This document shows, piece after piece, positions 1-12,597 of a DNA stretch of 22,901 nt. The notes under the pieces are model-generated. The model was not told where the DNA came from and did no database searches. It worked only from the letters and a program-made list of their open reading frames with translations. The position numbers were made by a program, and so were the translations under genes. How positions within the stretch are numbered: the stretch's first letter is position 1; the number at the start of each line of letters is the position of its first letter. The DNA lies in NCBI GenBank assembly GCA_004009845.1, contig RMBW01000233.1, positions 1 through 22,901 of the forward strand, read 5' to 3'. Origin of the DNA: Davidsoniella eucalypti (Eukaryota; Ascomycota; Sordariomycetes; Microascales; Ceratocystidaceae).

Positions 1-106
1 TGAGTGCTTTTGTTTTTGATAGACGTTAATTGTCGACTTATCTTTTTTCTTTTTTGGTCGTTTAGAGTAAGCTGCGAATACAACTGTATGTACTAAATAC
101 ACACCC

Positions 107-146
107 TTACACCTTTACACCTTTACACCTTTACACCTTTACACCC
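107..146. repeat. 8-bp minisatellite, five units
   Basis: Five head-to-tail copies of TTACACCT, the last ending in C. The unit is not the TTAGGG telomere repeat, and the flanks are ordinary intergenic sequence, so I do not read this as a chromosome end. Confidence 0.95.
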
Positions 147-2188
147 GTGTTTACCATCACTAAAATCCTTAATATATACATTCTCTTAGAAGATCATATG
201 CTTTATTTTATATGATACTGCAAAGTGTGTTCTACCCAACTTTACTGTTTACACGATATGCCTCTAATCGGGCTGCATAGACACTCTTCTATATTCCATA
301 TATACATATGCCTAACAGATGGGATATGGGAGAACTGCATCGTGATCAGGTATAGTGATGCTATTGAGTCTCACCCTGCCCGCCATCTTTCAATGAGACT
401 ACGACATCCGCCATGACAGCACTACGCAGTGTAGTGATTCTATGGCTTGGGCTAGCAGACTTTACAGACCGGTCATGGTAATGTAGTGCCGTGTTCTCTT
501 TTAGCCAATATCGAAGCTGCGTTACTGACAACAGTACCTATACATGTACATATATATATGGAGGTCTCTTCACTATCCCTGCAAACGTTATCACTCAACT
601 CCAGTTTCTACAATGTTACTTTATGTGGCTCTTGTACGTTCGACAACAATTTATCTATTTTATCCCTTCATGCTGTATACCAGTGCCTTGAGCTTGCCCA
701 AGTTTAGATAGCGTATACATAGCACATACATAATGATAAACACCGCATCTACATCCACAAGTTTGCCACCCTCCTCGATGTATCGGCAAGGCAGATACAA
801 CTAGCTATCTAGTAGTTTTGGTTGTGAAGCCGTTGACAACGCAGCGTCGTCAGGCTTGTTTGTGCATTCACAGTCAGTCCCGTAGTATACGTCAAATATA
901 CTGTGAATCCAGCATCATCCACCTCGGTTCTCTGCTTCGGCGGGCCAGCGTCACCGGTGATGTGTTCTATAGCCGGTGTTACCAATACCTGATCCGTATA
1001 TACTCATTTGAGGCATGTATAGCCATACATGTGCTCAATAAAACGATCCTAGACAGCGAGGAACTCACTCGATGTTGGGGTGAAGCTTCGACACAGTGGC
1101 AAGCAGGCGTGAACCACGAAGTTCGTGAGAGTAATAGGTACTTTTCCCACTTCGGCACCACATAGCCGAAGCAGAGGATTCGAGAAACAAGTGATGCTCA
1201 CAAAGTCTTTGTTTATAGGAGGTGAATACGGAGAAATAACCATGTAGTATTTTCATATACGCCTAGTGTGATACTGGAGGTACATCCTCGAGTGAAAGTA
1301 TGTACGATATGAATTACAAAAAACGCTGCTTGTCGGATGGACGTGCCGTTATCTGGATACATAGAGAACCATTCTTGCTAGATGGACTTTACTATGATAC
1401 AAGCACCCTCTTCGCTTTGTTTTTTTATCTCAAAAGAGCAAATCATTAATCTTATGGAGCTATAAAGATAGAGCTACATATGAAAACTGAAAATGAGCTG
1501 TAAATGGCAAGTAAACCGTAAGTTGCTGGGTATGGTTTCAAGGGCCGGAAAAGATAAAACAAAGCAATAAAGACGTCAAATTAGATACTTAAAGAGTAGC
1601 CGGATAGGGAAACATCTGAAATAAAAGTCTCCAGGTCTTCTTTGCTCAGGCTTCAATTCTAGGTTGGCTCCATTGTTTTATTCTATACATTACTGTAGTT
1701 TACTATTTTTTTCAGTTGATGACATAATGATGCTTAATAATTGATTCTTTTATATGCATAGGCCCACTTTACACAATATTTCTAGAAATACTTCGTAGAA
1801 CACAAGGAATTATTGTGTCAAATGCTGTTCTTCTGTATATGACGAGAAGTTTTAGTCCTGGTGTCAATTCGTAATTAGACAAGATGCTCTCTTGGGCTTT
1901 TTTTCTTCCTTTTTTTCCCCTTTTCTGGTTGTCTCGTTTAGCCTGAGCCCTAAGAAGATGACGGTTTCTAACAAGTATATTTGAACCTCGATGTCTTATG
2001 CTCCATCAGTAATGCCACCTTTTTTTTTCTTTTTTTTCAACTCACCAATGTCATTTAAAATGACGACATTGACAGACATGCTTGGGCTTTTATTGCTTGA
2101 GACAAAGTTTAGACCATGTCAACCCAATTCTACTAAAGCAATAAACTCACTTATTGTACTTGACTACATTTAAAAAAAAAATTATATT

Positions 2189-2208
2189 TATATATATATA
2201 TATATATA
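2189..2208. repeat. (TA)10 microsatellite
   Basis: Ten uninterrupted TA dinucleotides preceded by an A-rich run. Confidence 0.95.
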
Positions 2209-3487
2209 AAACAGACTAGATATTTCCCCACAGCTCGTCCTTGTTTATAGTAGTATAGTTATGTATTACCAGATATTATTCTCCTATTTAATTGTCCTAA
2301 CCCTCTAAGATTCTTGACATGTAACCACTAAGTGATGTACAGTCTTATTTTGTTCCAGGTACTCAAGTGTGGTTAACATGCAAACTTAGCTATTATACCC
2401 CCCCATTATGTCACCTGAATGTCAATTCCTGAAAGGGTTTATATTGTGGTGGAAGCGTGCAAACACGGTATTGTGCTCAGACATTATAAATGTAGTTATA
2501 GTTCCACATACATACATCAGTACAGAGTCAAAATCAGATAAGCATGAGCTCTTCATGTCAAAACGCGTCAGGGTTAAAGCCCCCCTTTTTTAAACTTTTT
2601 TCTAAATACACTTATCCACATCTTGAGGATTACTAGTAAAGTTTGGCTACTATGAAAATTTTGGCTTTTCTCCATGTTCCTATATAAGATATATACATCC
2701 CCACAAGTTGACTTAAAACCTTTATCAACGGATCAATGGATGACGCTATAGTGTAGTGTGGTGCTCTACAGCATCTAATAATATCTTTCACCAAGCTTAA
2801 GTCCCAACCCATGAGCCAGGACTATCAGTACATATGCATCATGCACTCCTTCAGCGGTAATATTAGACTCAGCACGTATATACAGCTACAGAAGTAAAAG
2901 CTTGTCGGCTTTTGTTTTTCTTTTTCGGACAGGCCTGGGGGGGTTCTAGTGTTTTCCCATTCTTCTCACCTAGCTACATACGTATATATCTTTAGGTTTT
3001 GCATGCCTTGTTTATTTCCACAAAGCACTACTTACCGCAATCTTGGCCAACGAAACAAATCCTGAAATTTAGTTTATATCTTGGTATCCTTGTTGTTAGC
3101 AGAATGCCAGCTTCCTACACGCCCTCCCCGTCTCCCTCTTGCTGTTAGAATGTAAAAACCACGGACAGCTCAATGCCACATGGGTTGCCATGCTGTCCTT
3201 GTGAGCAAGTATAAACAGAAAAGTCCACAGCGTTGAGACCTAACGCTTTACGGCGTATGTGACCAGAATAGGCTTTCATGCGGTGAAGCCAACTACACTA
3301 TCGTCGACTTGTCCATGACAGCTCAGCGAAGCATCAAGGCCCAAGGCATACAGTCTCTAGAAAAACCTAATGCTTTTCTTTTTCACTGTTGCCCCCATGA
3401 AACCTGTCCGTTGTTGTGAGGTGTCGGGTGTCAACTCACAAAGTTTGTTGTCTTTTGGGCAAGTGGTGGCAGCATAGATAGTGACAA

Positions 3488-3503
3488 CTGTTGCATGCAA
3501 CAG
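3488..3503. repeat. 16-bp perfect palindrome
   Basis: CTGTTGCATGCAACAG equals its own reverse complement. It has no spacer, so it could bind a dimeric protein, but one palindrome of this size is close to chance expectation for a window this long. Confidence 0.8.
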
Positions 3504-4638
3504 CACGCCGGGTCTTGGGCTTGGTGAGTCGACGGTTAATCTAGATGCCCAAGCAGTGCAAAATGAATAGGTACTGGGCTAGGACAGCAAGGTGGAAAAT
3601 GAGTACGTGAGGTGCTCAGTTATCGGGAAGAGCTGTGGTTTTCCTTCCGGCTTTGGCAGTATGATGTCATCTATTTCCTCGCAATCCTTCGCCCTATCTA
3701 GGTTGTGAAAGGGCACGAGGCGCTGTATAAAACTACAACCTAGTGCTGGCTAACCTTTGTCTTTGCAATGGCATCGTTCATACAAAGTGGTAGGACATTA
3801 GGAGAGTGGGCAAATCACAGACACATGTAGTCGATGCTGTAAGCTGGGATTTTCTGTGTGTGGTTGATAAGAGGAGTGAATGCATTTTATGCCTCTAGTC
3901 GAGTGACTTATGCACGTCAATGCTGTGTTGCGTCTCAGTGTGCCTATATCAGCTAGCCATGGCTCGATTCCAGTCACATCACAGTCGCAGTACATCTGTC
4001 AAGGTGCCCATTTTACAATTTGCTAGACGCTATTGAAATTCGGCTTTTACTCTGCTGTCGTTGTGCTGATCTAAAGTGCCTTTTATTTTTATTATTTTAT
4101 TTTATTATTTTCTTTATTCTTGAAGTAAAAAGAACGGTTACAGGGGTACCGTGTCAAGTTTGAATGAACTGATGACGTTAGGGTTAAGATGCGGAGCAAG
4201 CAATCAAGCGCTTGGAACATATCTTATGACACTGTCAATATACTACTACTTTGGCTAATTAATATTAAATCTTGAGAAAACATGTGTTTTTGTTTGTTAG
4301 AGGGAATCTCGCAGGAACAAGGCTAAATTACATTATTGTAGGTGAATCGTCTAGTCTAGGAAAACGAAGTTGGAAGAAAAGGAAGACGAGAAGGGCCCAC
4401 TCCGTTGTTCTGAAAATCTTCGATGAAAGCAATGAGCCAATCAGCAGCGGGCGCAAAAAGTATATCAGTTTTCTCTTTCTGCTTGCTGTTGGGCAATGAG
4501 AATGCAATGAAATGCGCAGGTAGACGATGCGGGCAGAAAACATGCACTATTGGGAGCTGTAGTCGAGGTAATATCCAGTACTGTATTCGGTGATTGAAAT
4601 CCCTCGTCGAGTGTAGATCGCTTGTTCGCCTTGTTTTC

Positions 4639-4669
4639 TTTTTTCTTCTTTTTTCTTCTTTTTTCTTCT
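4639..4669. repeat. Pyrimidine tract, 10-bp period
   Basis: Three tandem copies of TTTTCTTCTT within a longer T/C-rich stretch. This is low-complexity DNA; on the minus strand it reads as lysine/glutamate-rich frames that I regard as spurious. Confidence 0.9.
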
Positions 4670-6081
4670 ATTTTTCTTACTCTCACTACGGCTCGCCACT
4701 TTCCGTAGTCGTCAAGTAAAGAGTCCATGTATCTATAAAAAAAATAAAAAAAAGCACCTCACGTTACCCGGCGAGAAGCCCGTTGCTATCTAGGTCTTGT
4801 GAGTGTAGTGTGATGATATTATAAGCGTACCCTCATAGTTCGCTTAGTTTCTTTCCCATTGTCTTTGGCTAGCTCGTATAAGAATATTGCTTACCCAAAA
4901 AATCATTTCCTTTCTTGTCTTCCTCAAATGGCAGAACTAGGACTTTGCAATCTATTCTGATATCTCATTTTCAGCAAAAGGTTCTGATAATCAGAGTCCG
5001 CAGCTGAAAGGGTTATACGACCAGAGGCCTATCAAGATATCACATAATATTGTATGAAATTCATCTTGATTGAGAATTGCTTATGCAAAGACAGGGGATT
5101 TTGTCCTCTTGCATTCAAGTATATGGTAAATCTGTCATTATGATCGTTTAACGATAATCTTGAAAAATATATTTCAATTTTTGTCATGTGAATGCAATGT
5201 ATCCCAGGTTGGAAGTATTGGGCGCCCTGTGTATTTCTTACTACATATAATTTACTTCCAATCAAGTTCCAAAAACAGACCATCGTCCGCCATGCAGGAA
5301 TGATGGCCGGTCAAGCTGCAATTATTACTTGACCCGGTGGTCAGCTGATCTGTTGATCTGTTTGAGTGTAGGAAGTTTCGGTGTTCCCTAGATATGATAG
5401 AGAGTGATTGAGATTAATTGAGAAACGTCGTGCTTCGGATATATACATCTCGGCACCATAGGTAGAGAAGCGAGGATTCCTTGCGAGATTGTAGAGTTTC
5501 ATGAATGATCATCAACAACGATGCTACTTCCAAATGCATGATGACGACGGCTATGGACCATATTCAGCTTTGAGATTCAAGACTTCGATGAGCCATTGTA
5601 GCCATGTGATTTCATGATTGAAGTAGTCTGAATCATGGCCGATTTGCTTTCTACCTTGGCAACAAGGAAAGGATTGTCTTCTACATGTCTAAATTAGCTC
5701 CCGTTAAAAAACCTGTTGTTCTTTATAGAACAACCAAGTGGGCTTCGTTTTAGTGCGAGACAGCGCCACACCTTAAATCCAAATTACAGGTTTTTGTTCT
5801 TCACCGCTTTCCCGAGGCGGAATACGTACAGATATATGACTAGCCTAGTTTGTGGCTTGTTTTTATGGGACATCTTCAAAGAATTAAAACCAAAGGAAGG
5901 AGTAAGAAAAAGAAAACACAAAGAAACTAACGGTCCAGCTGGAATAGAAAAAAAACATTAGAGCCCATGTTCATGTCATGCTGGGAATTGGGAATCCAGT
6001 AATGATTTTTTAACCGCCCTTCGGCAAAATAAATGAGGCTTGTATCTATCGTGACAAACGACGAATCAACCCCCCAAAAAT

Positions 6082-6099
6082 GAGAGAGAGAGAGAGAGA
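6082..6099. repeat. (GA)9 microsatellite
   Basis: Nine uninterrupted GA dinucleotides, a short distance after a C run and an A run. Confidence 0.95.
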
Positions 6100-8287
6100 T
6101 AAAACTTGGCGTTGACGTATCCTTCCAACTAGTCTAAATCGCCTTTTTTTCTGTCCTCAGTAACTGAAAGACATGGAGACAAAAAAGAACCATGCCCGAT
6201 ACAGGCAACATGACATGTCGATTAAACGACATACGACATCTGAGGATTCACCCTGTCTATCTATACACTAGATTTTAGACTAAATACCTAGTAGGAAGAC
6301 CACAAAACAATGTAACAGAAACTATAGCACGTAGAGTACCGATCAGTCGCAGGAAGGCTGGGCTCGTTCGCCGAATCTGATCTAATCCCTTCTGTAAGTG
6401 CATATTAAGATGGAAGCCGAACTAGATGTTCAGCTGGCTTTGTGATATTATGGCTATGCGAAGATCGTACGATGACCGCCTCAAAGCGGCAAGATGAATG
6501 GTGATCTGCCGTCTCAGTTCGCTCTATCACTTAGGCCGTTCTTCTGACAATATCAAGGCAACTCATTACATAAGTTTGTCAATGATATTTTATTTTTGCA
6601 GTGCAAATGACCGGATCCTCGCCACTAAAAGTCAGAAGTACAAAAAAGATATAGCATATTGGCTTACTAGCGATGGCTGTCTGATTACGACGGTTTCCTG
6701 TCATATTTGGCAGCTTTTGGACGGATATAGTTCTCTGCCATATTCCTAGCGCCGCGAATAAGTAAAAGAAGAGACCATAGCGTCGACTCTTCGGTTCCTT
6801 TCTTGGTTTCTCCATTGAGCGGGTAGGCCCCAGTGATCGCTGGCTACCCGAATTATCTATATTTCGACTGCTGGACCCGGCAACCTGAGCATCAGGATAT
6901 CAAAATACCCCGACTCCGACCCTAACGTACAAGGAGAAAAACGTCACTAGCATTGCTACTACGGTTTGCAAGCTACAAAGCTCCTATGCCTTACAGGGGA
7001 AGACCCAATCGGTAAAAGGCCAAGAGTTCCATGCAAAGCCTCGAGTCTGCCTCTCTTGTGTCCAAGGGCACCCTGGCCAGGACAGGGTTATATATCACAG
7101 TCACACCCACCAACCCTTGGCTGGATATGTATCTCGTTGCCAACGTAGCTGAGAGTAATATTTTAGGAATATCAGGAAGATTATAGGCAAAAGATAATAA
7201 ACAACAGCTTGTATGTACAACCATGCACATGTACAGTGTTGTAAAGATGAAAAAAAAAAACAAAGACAAGGCGAGGCCCAAGAAAACAAATAAAACATTT
7301 ATATTCTCACTAAGAGTATTGCAAAATGCAAATGTTTTCGATGCGAGTGAGAAAGTATGGCCACTGGCCTCATGTATTTTGCGTTTTCTTACCTTTGTGT
7401 CCGTCCTTTTCGTTCTCGCCATCAGAACAGTCAGAAACAAAGGCAATCCATGAATTTATCCATCAAGAGACGTCAATATAAACAAAAATCCAAGTCTTTG
7501 CCCCGTTGCATTTGACGTAGTCTGGTTTCTTTGTGGAATTTCAAAGTCATGTCGTTTCCTTTTTCTATTCTCCCGTCGAATTGGCTTATTTAGCACAGAA
7601 ATCAGGCGAATCAACGCCACTGAAGTATTCGTGTGATAGGGTGCGTTGACCTTTTTGTCGTTTGGTCGGTTGGTATCGATTTGACAGGCCGCTTTGAATT
7701 TTTGGCAGTTTCTTGGCTGACTGATCGCCTTATAGCGTTGTGCCTTGAATTGTACAAAACGTGCATAAAATGGGCTGTATAAACGTCACGTTTCAAGATC
7801 GTCATGTACTCCGGCTTCATGCTGAGAAGAGCAATTATCACAGCACAGTGTACAAAAACGACAATGGTTATATTTATTTCAGCAGGATGTGTCTCTAGTA
7901 TGTGTCTATATATACTAAATACGTAGATAAAACCTAAAAATATCTTCATGTAGCAAGAGGGAGAGGATGATGGCATTGGGTGTGAAATCAACACTGCCAA
8001 CGCTGGCCGAACAACGACACGTAGTCGATCAGTCAGGCTAGCAGGATACAGTCTTGAATCCAACAATGCTGGTTCAAACAGGCTGCTAGCTTAGCGTTAT
8101 AGACAGCGCTGGTTTAGCAAAGAACTGGGGTATTGTGTGGAAATGGGGTTAGGCAGTGTGATTTGAACTGTAAGCGTAGTCCGGTCTTTAGTGAAGATCA
8201 GTCATAAGCGTAGCTGCGGTGCTGTGGCCGGCATCTCTCGTTGTCTCGGATAGTGGCAATTCGTCCTTGTGTTGGGCATAGGGTACT

Positions 8288-8320
8288 GACCTACCTACTG
8301 ACGTGCCTTGAAGGTAGGTC
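8288..8320. repeat. Inverted repeat, 9-bp arms
   Basis: GACCTACCT at 8288-8296 and its exact complement AGGTAGGTC at 8312-8320 flank a 15-nt spacer. A shorter match (GTACT/AGTAC-like) continues outside the arms with mismatches. It could form a hairpin or bind a dimeric protein. There is no gene nearby to tie it to. Confidence 0.75.
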
Positions 8321-11300
8321 TGTACTGGGCAGCATTGGCACGGAATACACGTACAGAGACATAGACATGGAGCCTAAGATGCTAGAAAAACGAACTTTAA
8401 ACAGAGCCCGTTAGGCACATTAAACTATGTTTTATCGTTGCTATGTGTAGACGATAGAAGCCCGACGATATTCTGCCTTGAGAAACTCCCCCCCCACGCC
8501 CACCACGGCATGGCTTTTGGCTTTATGGGATCAAATTACAGCGGCTTTTTACCATGATATGGTTATGACTTGGGTTATATGAAGCTTGCTAACATGATAG
8601 CGTGTCTATGGTATGGGCACCGACATGTATTTGCTGTTGCTCTGGTACAGCCTAATAGCGTTTGGGAATGATCACCTACAAGACTTGTCCGCCTTCTACT
8701 ACTACTGTATGTTTGCAATATTTGGGCATCAGAACAACAAAAATAGCCTCAGGGTGTATACTAGGGGGAGACAGGACACAACTCCTGCCCAACCAAGTAT
8801 GTCGAGAATATAAACTGCTTGTCTTATTTGTTTTAGCAGCCACATGTGCTTATAGGCTCCTTGTATCAAAACAAGAAGCCGGAACACCACTCTAAGCTTA
8901 CACATAACTACTAAGCTGTCTCAGGACAACGAGGTATGTCTCTGTTGCTGTCCTTGCTGTCTTACATGACTAGTTGTACCGATATAATTACATGGCAATT
9001 ATATACCAGTATATGGTCAACTTGGTGATAACATGAGGGGTTTCCTTAGTAGTCGGCCCTTTGAACTCGGTTAAACAATAGTTAAGCTTACAATCTACAC
9101 GAGTCTTAATTGCATAGATACGTAACGAGACTTCGATGAGACTTGTATATAAATAATAGAATAACATATGTGTTTCTTCTCATTTGAAGTATAGTTACAT
9201 ACCACTCTTCATAGCCGGTATATAAAACTACGATACCATGTTAATGCTACCTATAAGAGGTCGCCCAAGGAGTGAGGGTTGATGCTAGGGATGTAGTATC
9301 CTGTCTATGTTCTGTATAGATTCGTTGTTCGACGGGCCTGCTTAATTGTGGCTCGATTGGGATTTTACGTCGTTCTAAATAGGCTATCCCCTGGAACTCA
9401 AATTCATAGAATGATACAGTAGAAAGCACGAGTAGGTGATGCACTAAAACATGTCGGTATAGCCAAGTGGCTTGAAGAGAATGGGGTGGTCGGGCCGGAG
9501 TTATAATGCAGTACTTTTTCTCTTCCGGACTAGTTGGATTGTCTCCCGTCCGACGACAGTTGAAGGCTAAACTCATTTTAGACATACGTATTTGTGGCTT
9601 CGGATTTCCCTGTGAATCCGTCTGACAAAAATAGATAGTAACGGGGATGGCGATATATGTAGTGTATATAGAATACGTCTTATTAGGATCTTTTGCTCAC
9701 TGACTACCAAGGAATCCAATCGTGATCGACGGCATTATCCTGACAACAATTGTATATGAGAACGTTATTATAAGTATCAAGAAGCATCCAATCCTAGTAA
9801 AGATAGACTAGATATACATGATAAGCAAGGGTAGTTCCTCGTACAATCAATTAGCGTCTAGATAAGGAATGATCTGGAAGGCTCTTTTCACTTTGTTTTT
9901 CTGTCTCAATGAAACTCAGCACAGCATGTAGCGCTCACAAGCTAGAATATTAGATATGAAATTATATATATTGGTGCTTATAGGAAAGGTTCGTTGAGCT
10001 CATAAATGCCAATCAATATATGCCAGGTGACGACGTAAAGCTCTGCATCGATCCTGTTTCCTATTGCATCAGAACACGATCGATAATGAATGGATGCTCT
10101 TAAATCCGGTCTAATGTGACGCTTCAGCTATGACGGCTTGATGGCTGTATGTTAGTAGACAGAGTGCAGGATATTATCCACAGACAGCCCTAGCAGTGAA
10201 TCTATTGGAATAAATGAAACTTGGGATTCTTACTCGTTAATTGATATAGAGATAGAAACGGTTGTACAATTGAGGTTGGTGTATGCGGGTTTGAACATCA
10301 GAATAGAAATAATATCCGAGCGTTGACTCGTGTCATTTGATCTATCTCTATGCCACTTTCATGTTTCACAGGTCATAGCCTCGAGAAATGATGGGTGGCT
10401 AAACACATATAAAGACATCGTTATATGTGTAGACGTATTACCCGGGGCCTTGTTTTAAAAGAAATATTTTCTTACGCAATATGCCAACAAACAACGTATA
10501 CACTCACACAAATATACTGTAAAGGGACATGTTAGGACCGTAGAAGCTACCAATAGGAATAATGGCTGGTAAATATTGCAAAACATCCAAACATACGTGT
10601 AACTTAGCAAAGAAGACTTACTCGGAGATCTAGACTTTAAGATGGGCTGTTCCCTTTTCCTTGTAGCCGATAGTCGTATATATATAATGCGGCCCGGCAT
10701 TCCCGACAGCGGATACCCCATACGAATATAGAAGGACGACCCATTCTTATAGACAATACTAGCTCCGGTATCTACAATTGCGGTATCAATAAGAACATAA
10801 TTAGCTCAACATGGGAAAGCTGACCGAGCCTGATTCTAGGAATCGAAACGTGTGGTGCAGAGATTTCTGTTTTTTATTTTTCATCGTTTTATTTTTCATC
10901 GTTTTATTTATTATTGCTACAGTCAGTCAAGGCTTCCTGTCTCGGCTAGATCGACATAGATCGCTGCAATGACGACAGTGTTTATCTGCAATCGACAAAT
11001 CTTCTCTTTTTAGACAGAGCTAGAAATGAAATCAGTCAAATCTGACATGAAAGTTACAATATACAGGTATACAGGCCTGGCCTTTGATTGGACTCTTGCT
11101 TGTTTCTGATAAAGGATTGAAATGCATGCCCACAGATATGTGTAAGCTTCACATATTTTCACACTTAAATAACACTTGTATATATCAATACATATGTACT
11201 TATGTATCTTGGACGTTGCTTAGAAAAATTACAGTGGTTAACCGAAGTGTGATATGCACATAACGAGGTGCTTTACTGTGGCTGTAGTATTAGATACATT

Positions 11301-12259
11301 ACGGGTACAAAGGAGTCGAAGTACTACTAAATATGGAGACAAAATGTTCAGCCACAGATAGGAAGAATGGTTAGGCTGAAATATAATAGATACAGAGAGG
11401 TAGATTTATCAACTATATATGATTCGTTCGGGCACAGAACCAAATGACGAAACACTGTCACTATCGATGTGGCCGGACTCTCCTTTCCTATCACGTCGAG
11501 GGTCGTACCGAGCGGGAAACCCGAGACTTCGTTAGTATCTTGGTCAGCAAAAGGAAGTTAGAAGCATATTCAAGAAAACAAATGTAAAGGCGGGCAGAAA
11601 CGATAGACGCAATCGTTTTTTTAAAGAGAACAGGAAGTGTACTGTGAACCCCCCTCTGGTTCTACGCTTCTACTTTCTACTCTACATACCGGTCATTAAA
11701 CCGGCTAGTTTCTTTGACTTGGAAGATCCTTCATGGAACACATATATCCATCTACAGCGGCTGGCCGACCTTCTGATAGGATACAGCTCCAACTACATGG
11801 CCTTATAGGACGTCCAGATCAGTACAAGATACTTGGCTCGATTTCAATGGTTTTAGCGTTCTACAGCGGTCTGTGAAATGGCGTTAGCATCACCAACTAC
11901 ATTCTTACAGAGGCGGCAAATAACAGCCACAATATCAGAATGACTTCATATATTTCATGTGTTGGCACTTTTAGTTTCGTGGTTCAGGTCATACACACAT
12001 ATTGAGCCTCAAAGAAGTATTTTTTCTATGTAGCTATTTGATCTTTTCTAGAATAATTCATCCTTTACTCCCAGAATAGCAGGGTTACAAGGATTGCAAG
12101 AAGAATAATAGCCTTATTGTCCATATCGAGACTGTCTGCTCGCCAATCGATCACGGGATTTTTACCATTATCATATACAGTCATGATCGTAAAATGTGGT
12201 TTGTCAAGGATCACCAAATTGAACTAAGCAACGTTATAGATTTGAAAGGATGATCCCGG
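8321..12259. other. Gene-free stretch, right part
   Basis: No supported gene. The longest frame (9247-9585, minus, 112 codons) shows no motif. A 15-bp direct repeat lies at 10876-10905. The stretch ends at the 3' side of the decayed zinc-finger copy. Confidence 0.6.
10876..10905. repeat. 15-bp direct repeat, two units
   Basis: ATTTTTCATCGTTTT occurs twice head to tail, followed by a partial third unit (ATTTATT). Confidence 0.95.
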
Positions 12260-12283
12260 TAGCTTGCCGTTCCCGGCAAGCTA
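12260..12283. repeat. Perfect 9-bp stem hairpin
   Basis: TAGCTTGCC at 12260-12268 and GGCAAGCTA at 12275-12283 are exact complements around a 6-nt loop. It sits at the 3' boundary of the finger-exon relic, so it could lie in the 3' part of a transcript from the left zinc-finger copy. Fungal polymerase II does not need such hairpins to terminate, so its role is unknown. Confidence 0.85.
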
Positions 12284-12597
12284 GCAACATAAATACAAAC
12301 TGAGAACCCCCTTTCTGACCATATACTTCTTAAGGCGGCTATAGTAGAGTCTGCCTTGAAATACATTTGTCTCTGTAGCTCCATGCCCATGAAACTTGCA
12401 ACGTTGTTTGACACAAGATTTGTTTGTGCAACTCGGGTCTGAGCAGAAGCAAGGCCGCACATCACGATGCAAGTGCTTACAATTCAATGAGAAAGACAAG
12501 GCACAAAATTAGTACTCTGCTAGAGCTACAAGGGGGGGGACGACATACCGAAGAAAATATTGGTACCTATAGCGTGCTGGGCTGTCTTGACTTCGCC
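12281..12597 (-). pseudogene. Decayed finger exons of the left zinc-finger copy
   Basis: This segment aligns with the end of exon 4, intron 4 and exon 5 of the right copy but no longer encodes fingers. Just after the stop at 12598 the DNA still resembles the right copy (a shared GTCAAGAC...GCC stretch), yet the codons for the third finger's C-x2-C are lost. The G run of intron 4 is shared: 8 nt at 12532-12539 against 12 nt in the right copy. In the exon-5 part (about 12300-12479) the frame still reads KHLHRDVRPCFC where the right copy has KHLRRHKRPYFC, so the finger-3 histidine has become Asp. The FGSK-x-DW-x-RH helix is scrambled, about 35-40 bp around the fifth finger's cysteines are missing, and the end reads YYSRLKKYMVRKG against NYYNHLEKHMLGKG. 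Some of this could still be transcribed as 3' UTR. Confidence 0.75.
12532..12539. repeat. G8 run in the relic of intron 4
   Basis: Eight G on the plus strand (C8 on the gene strand), at the place matching the G12 run in intron 4 of the right copy. Confidence 0.9.

Larger units (their letters stand above)
147..4030. other. Gene-free stretch, left part
   Basis: No supported gene on either strand. The longest open frames are about 60 to 115 codons, overlap one another on opposite strands, and show no recognisable motif or consistent intron signals. The DNA holds poly-T/poly-A runs, a TA microsatellite and one 16-bp palindrome. The part at 3100-3800 looks slightly more GC-rich and could be decayed coding or transposon DNA, but I recognise no domain. 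Confidence 0.6.
4031..8287. other. Gene-free stretch, middle part
   Basis: No supported gene. The longest frames are 151 codons on the minus strand (6991-7446 and 7611-8066). Both have compositions expected from reading AT-rich DNA: runs of Leu, Phe, Ile, Ser and Thr with no domain. A pyrimidine tract with 10-bp period and a GA microsatellite lie here. Confidence 0.6.

Noticed and set aside
107..146. Telomere repeat at the window's left end
   Set aside because: The unit TTACACCT differs from TTAGGG, there are only five copies, and it is internal to ordinary sequence.
6991..7446. 151-codon minus-strand open frame
   Set aside because: The hydrophobic, Phe/Leu-rich run comes from reading an A-rich tract backwards, no domain is visible, and other frames of similar quality overlap it on the opposite strand.
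7611..8066. 151-codon minus-strand open frame
   Set aside because: No recognisable domain, no consistent hydrophobic segments, and composition as expected by chance in this DNA.
9453..9554. tRNA-like sequence (TATAGCCAAGTGG D-arm-like word, GTCGG/CCGAC ends)
   Set aside because: There is no GTTCRA T-loop, no convincing anticodon stem, and only a 5-bp acceptor match.
9247..9585. 112-codon minus-strand open frame
   Set aside because: No motif and no supporting splice or promoter context.
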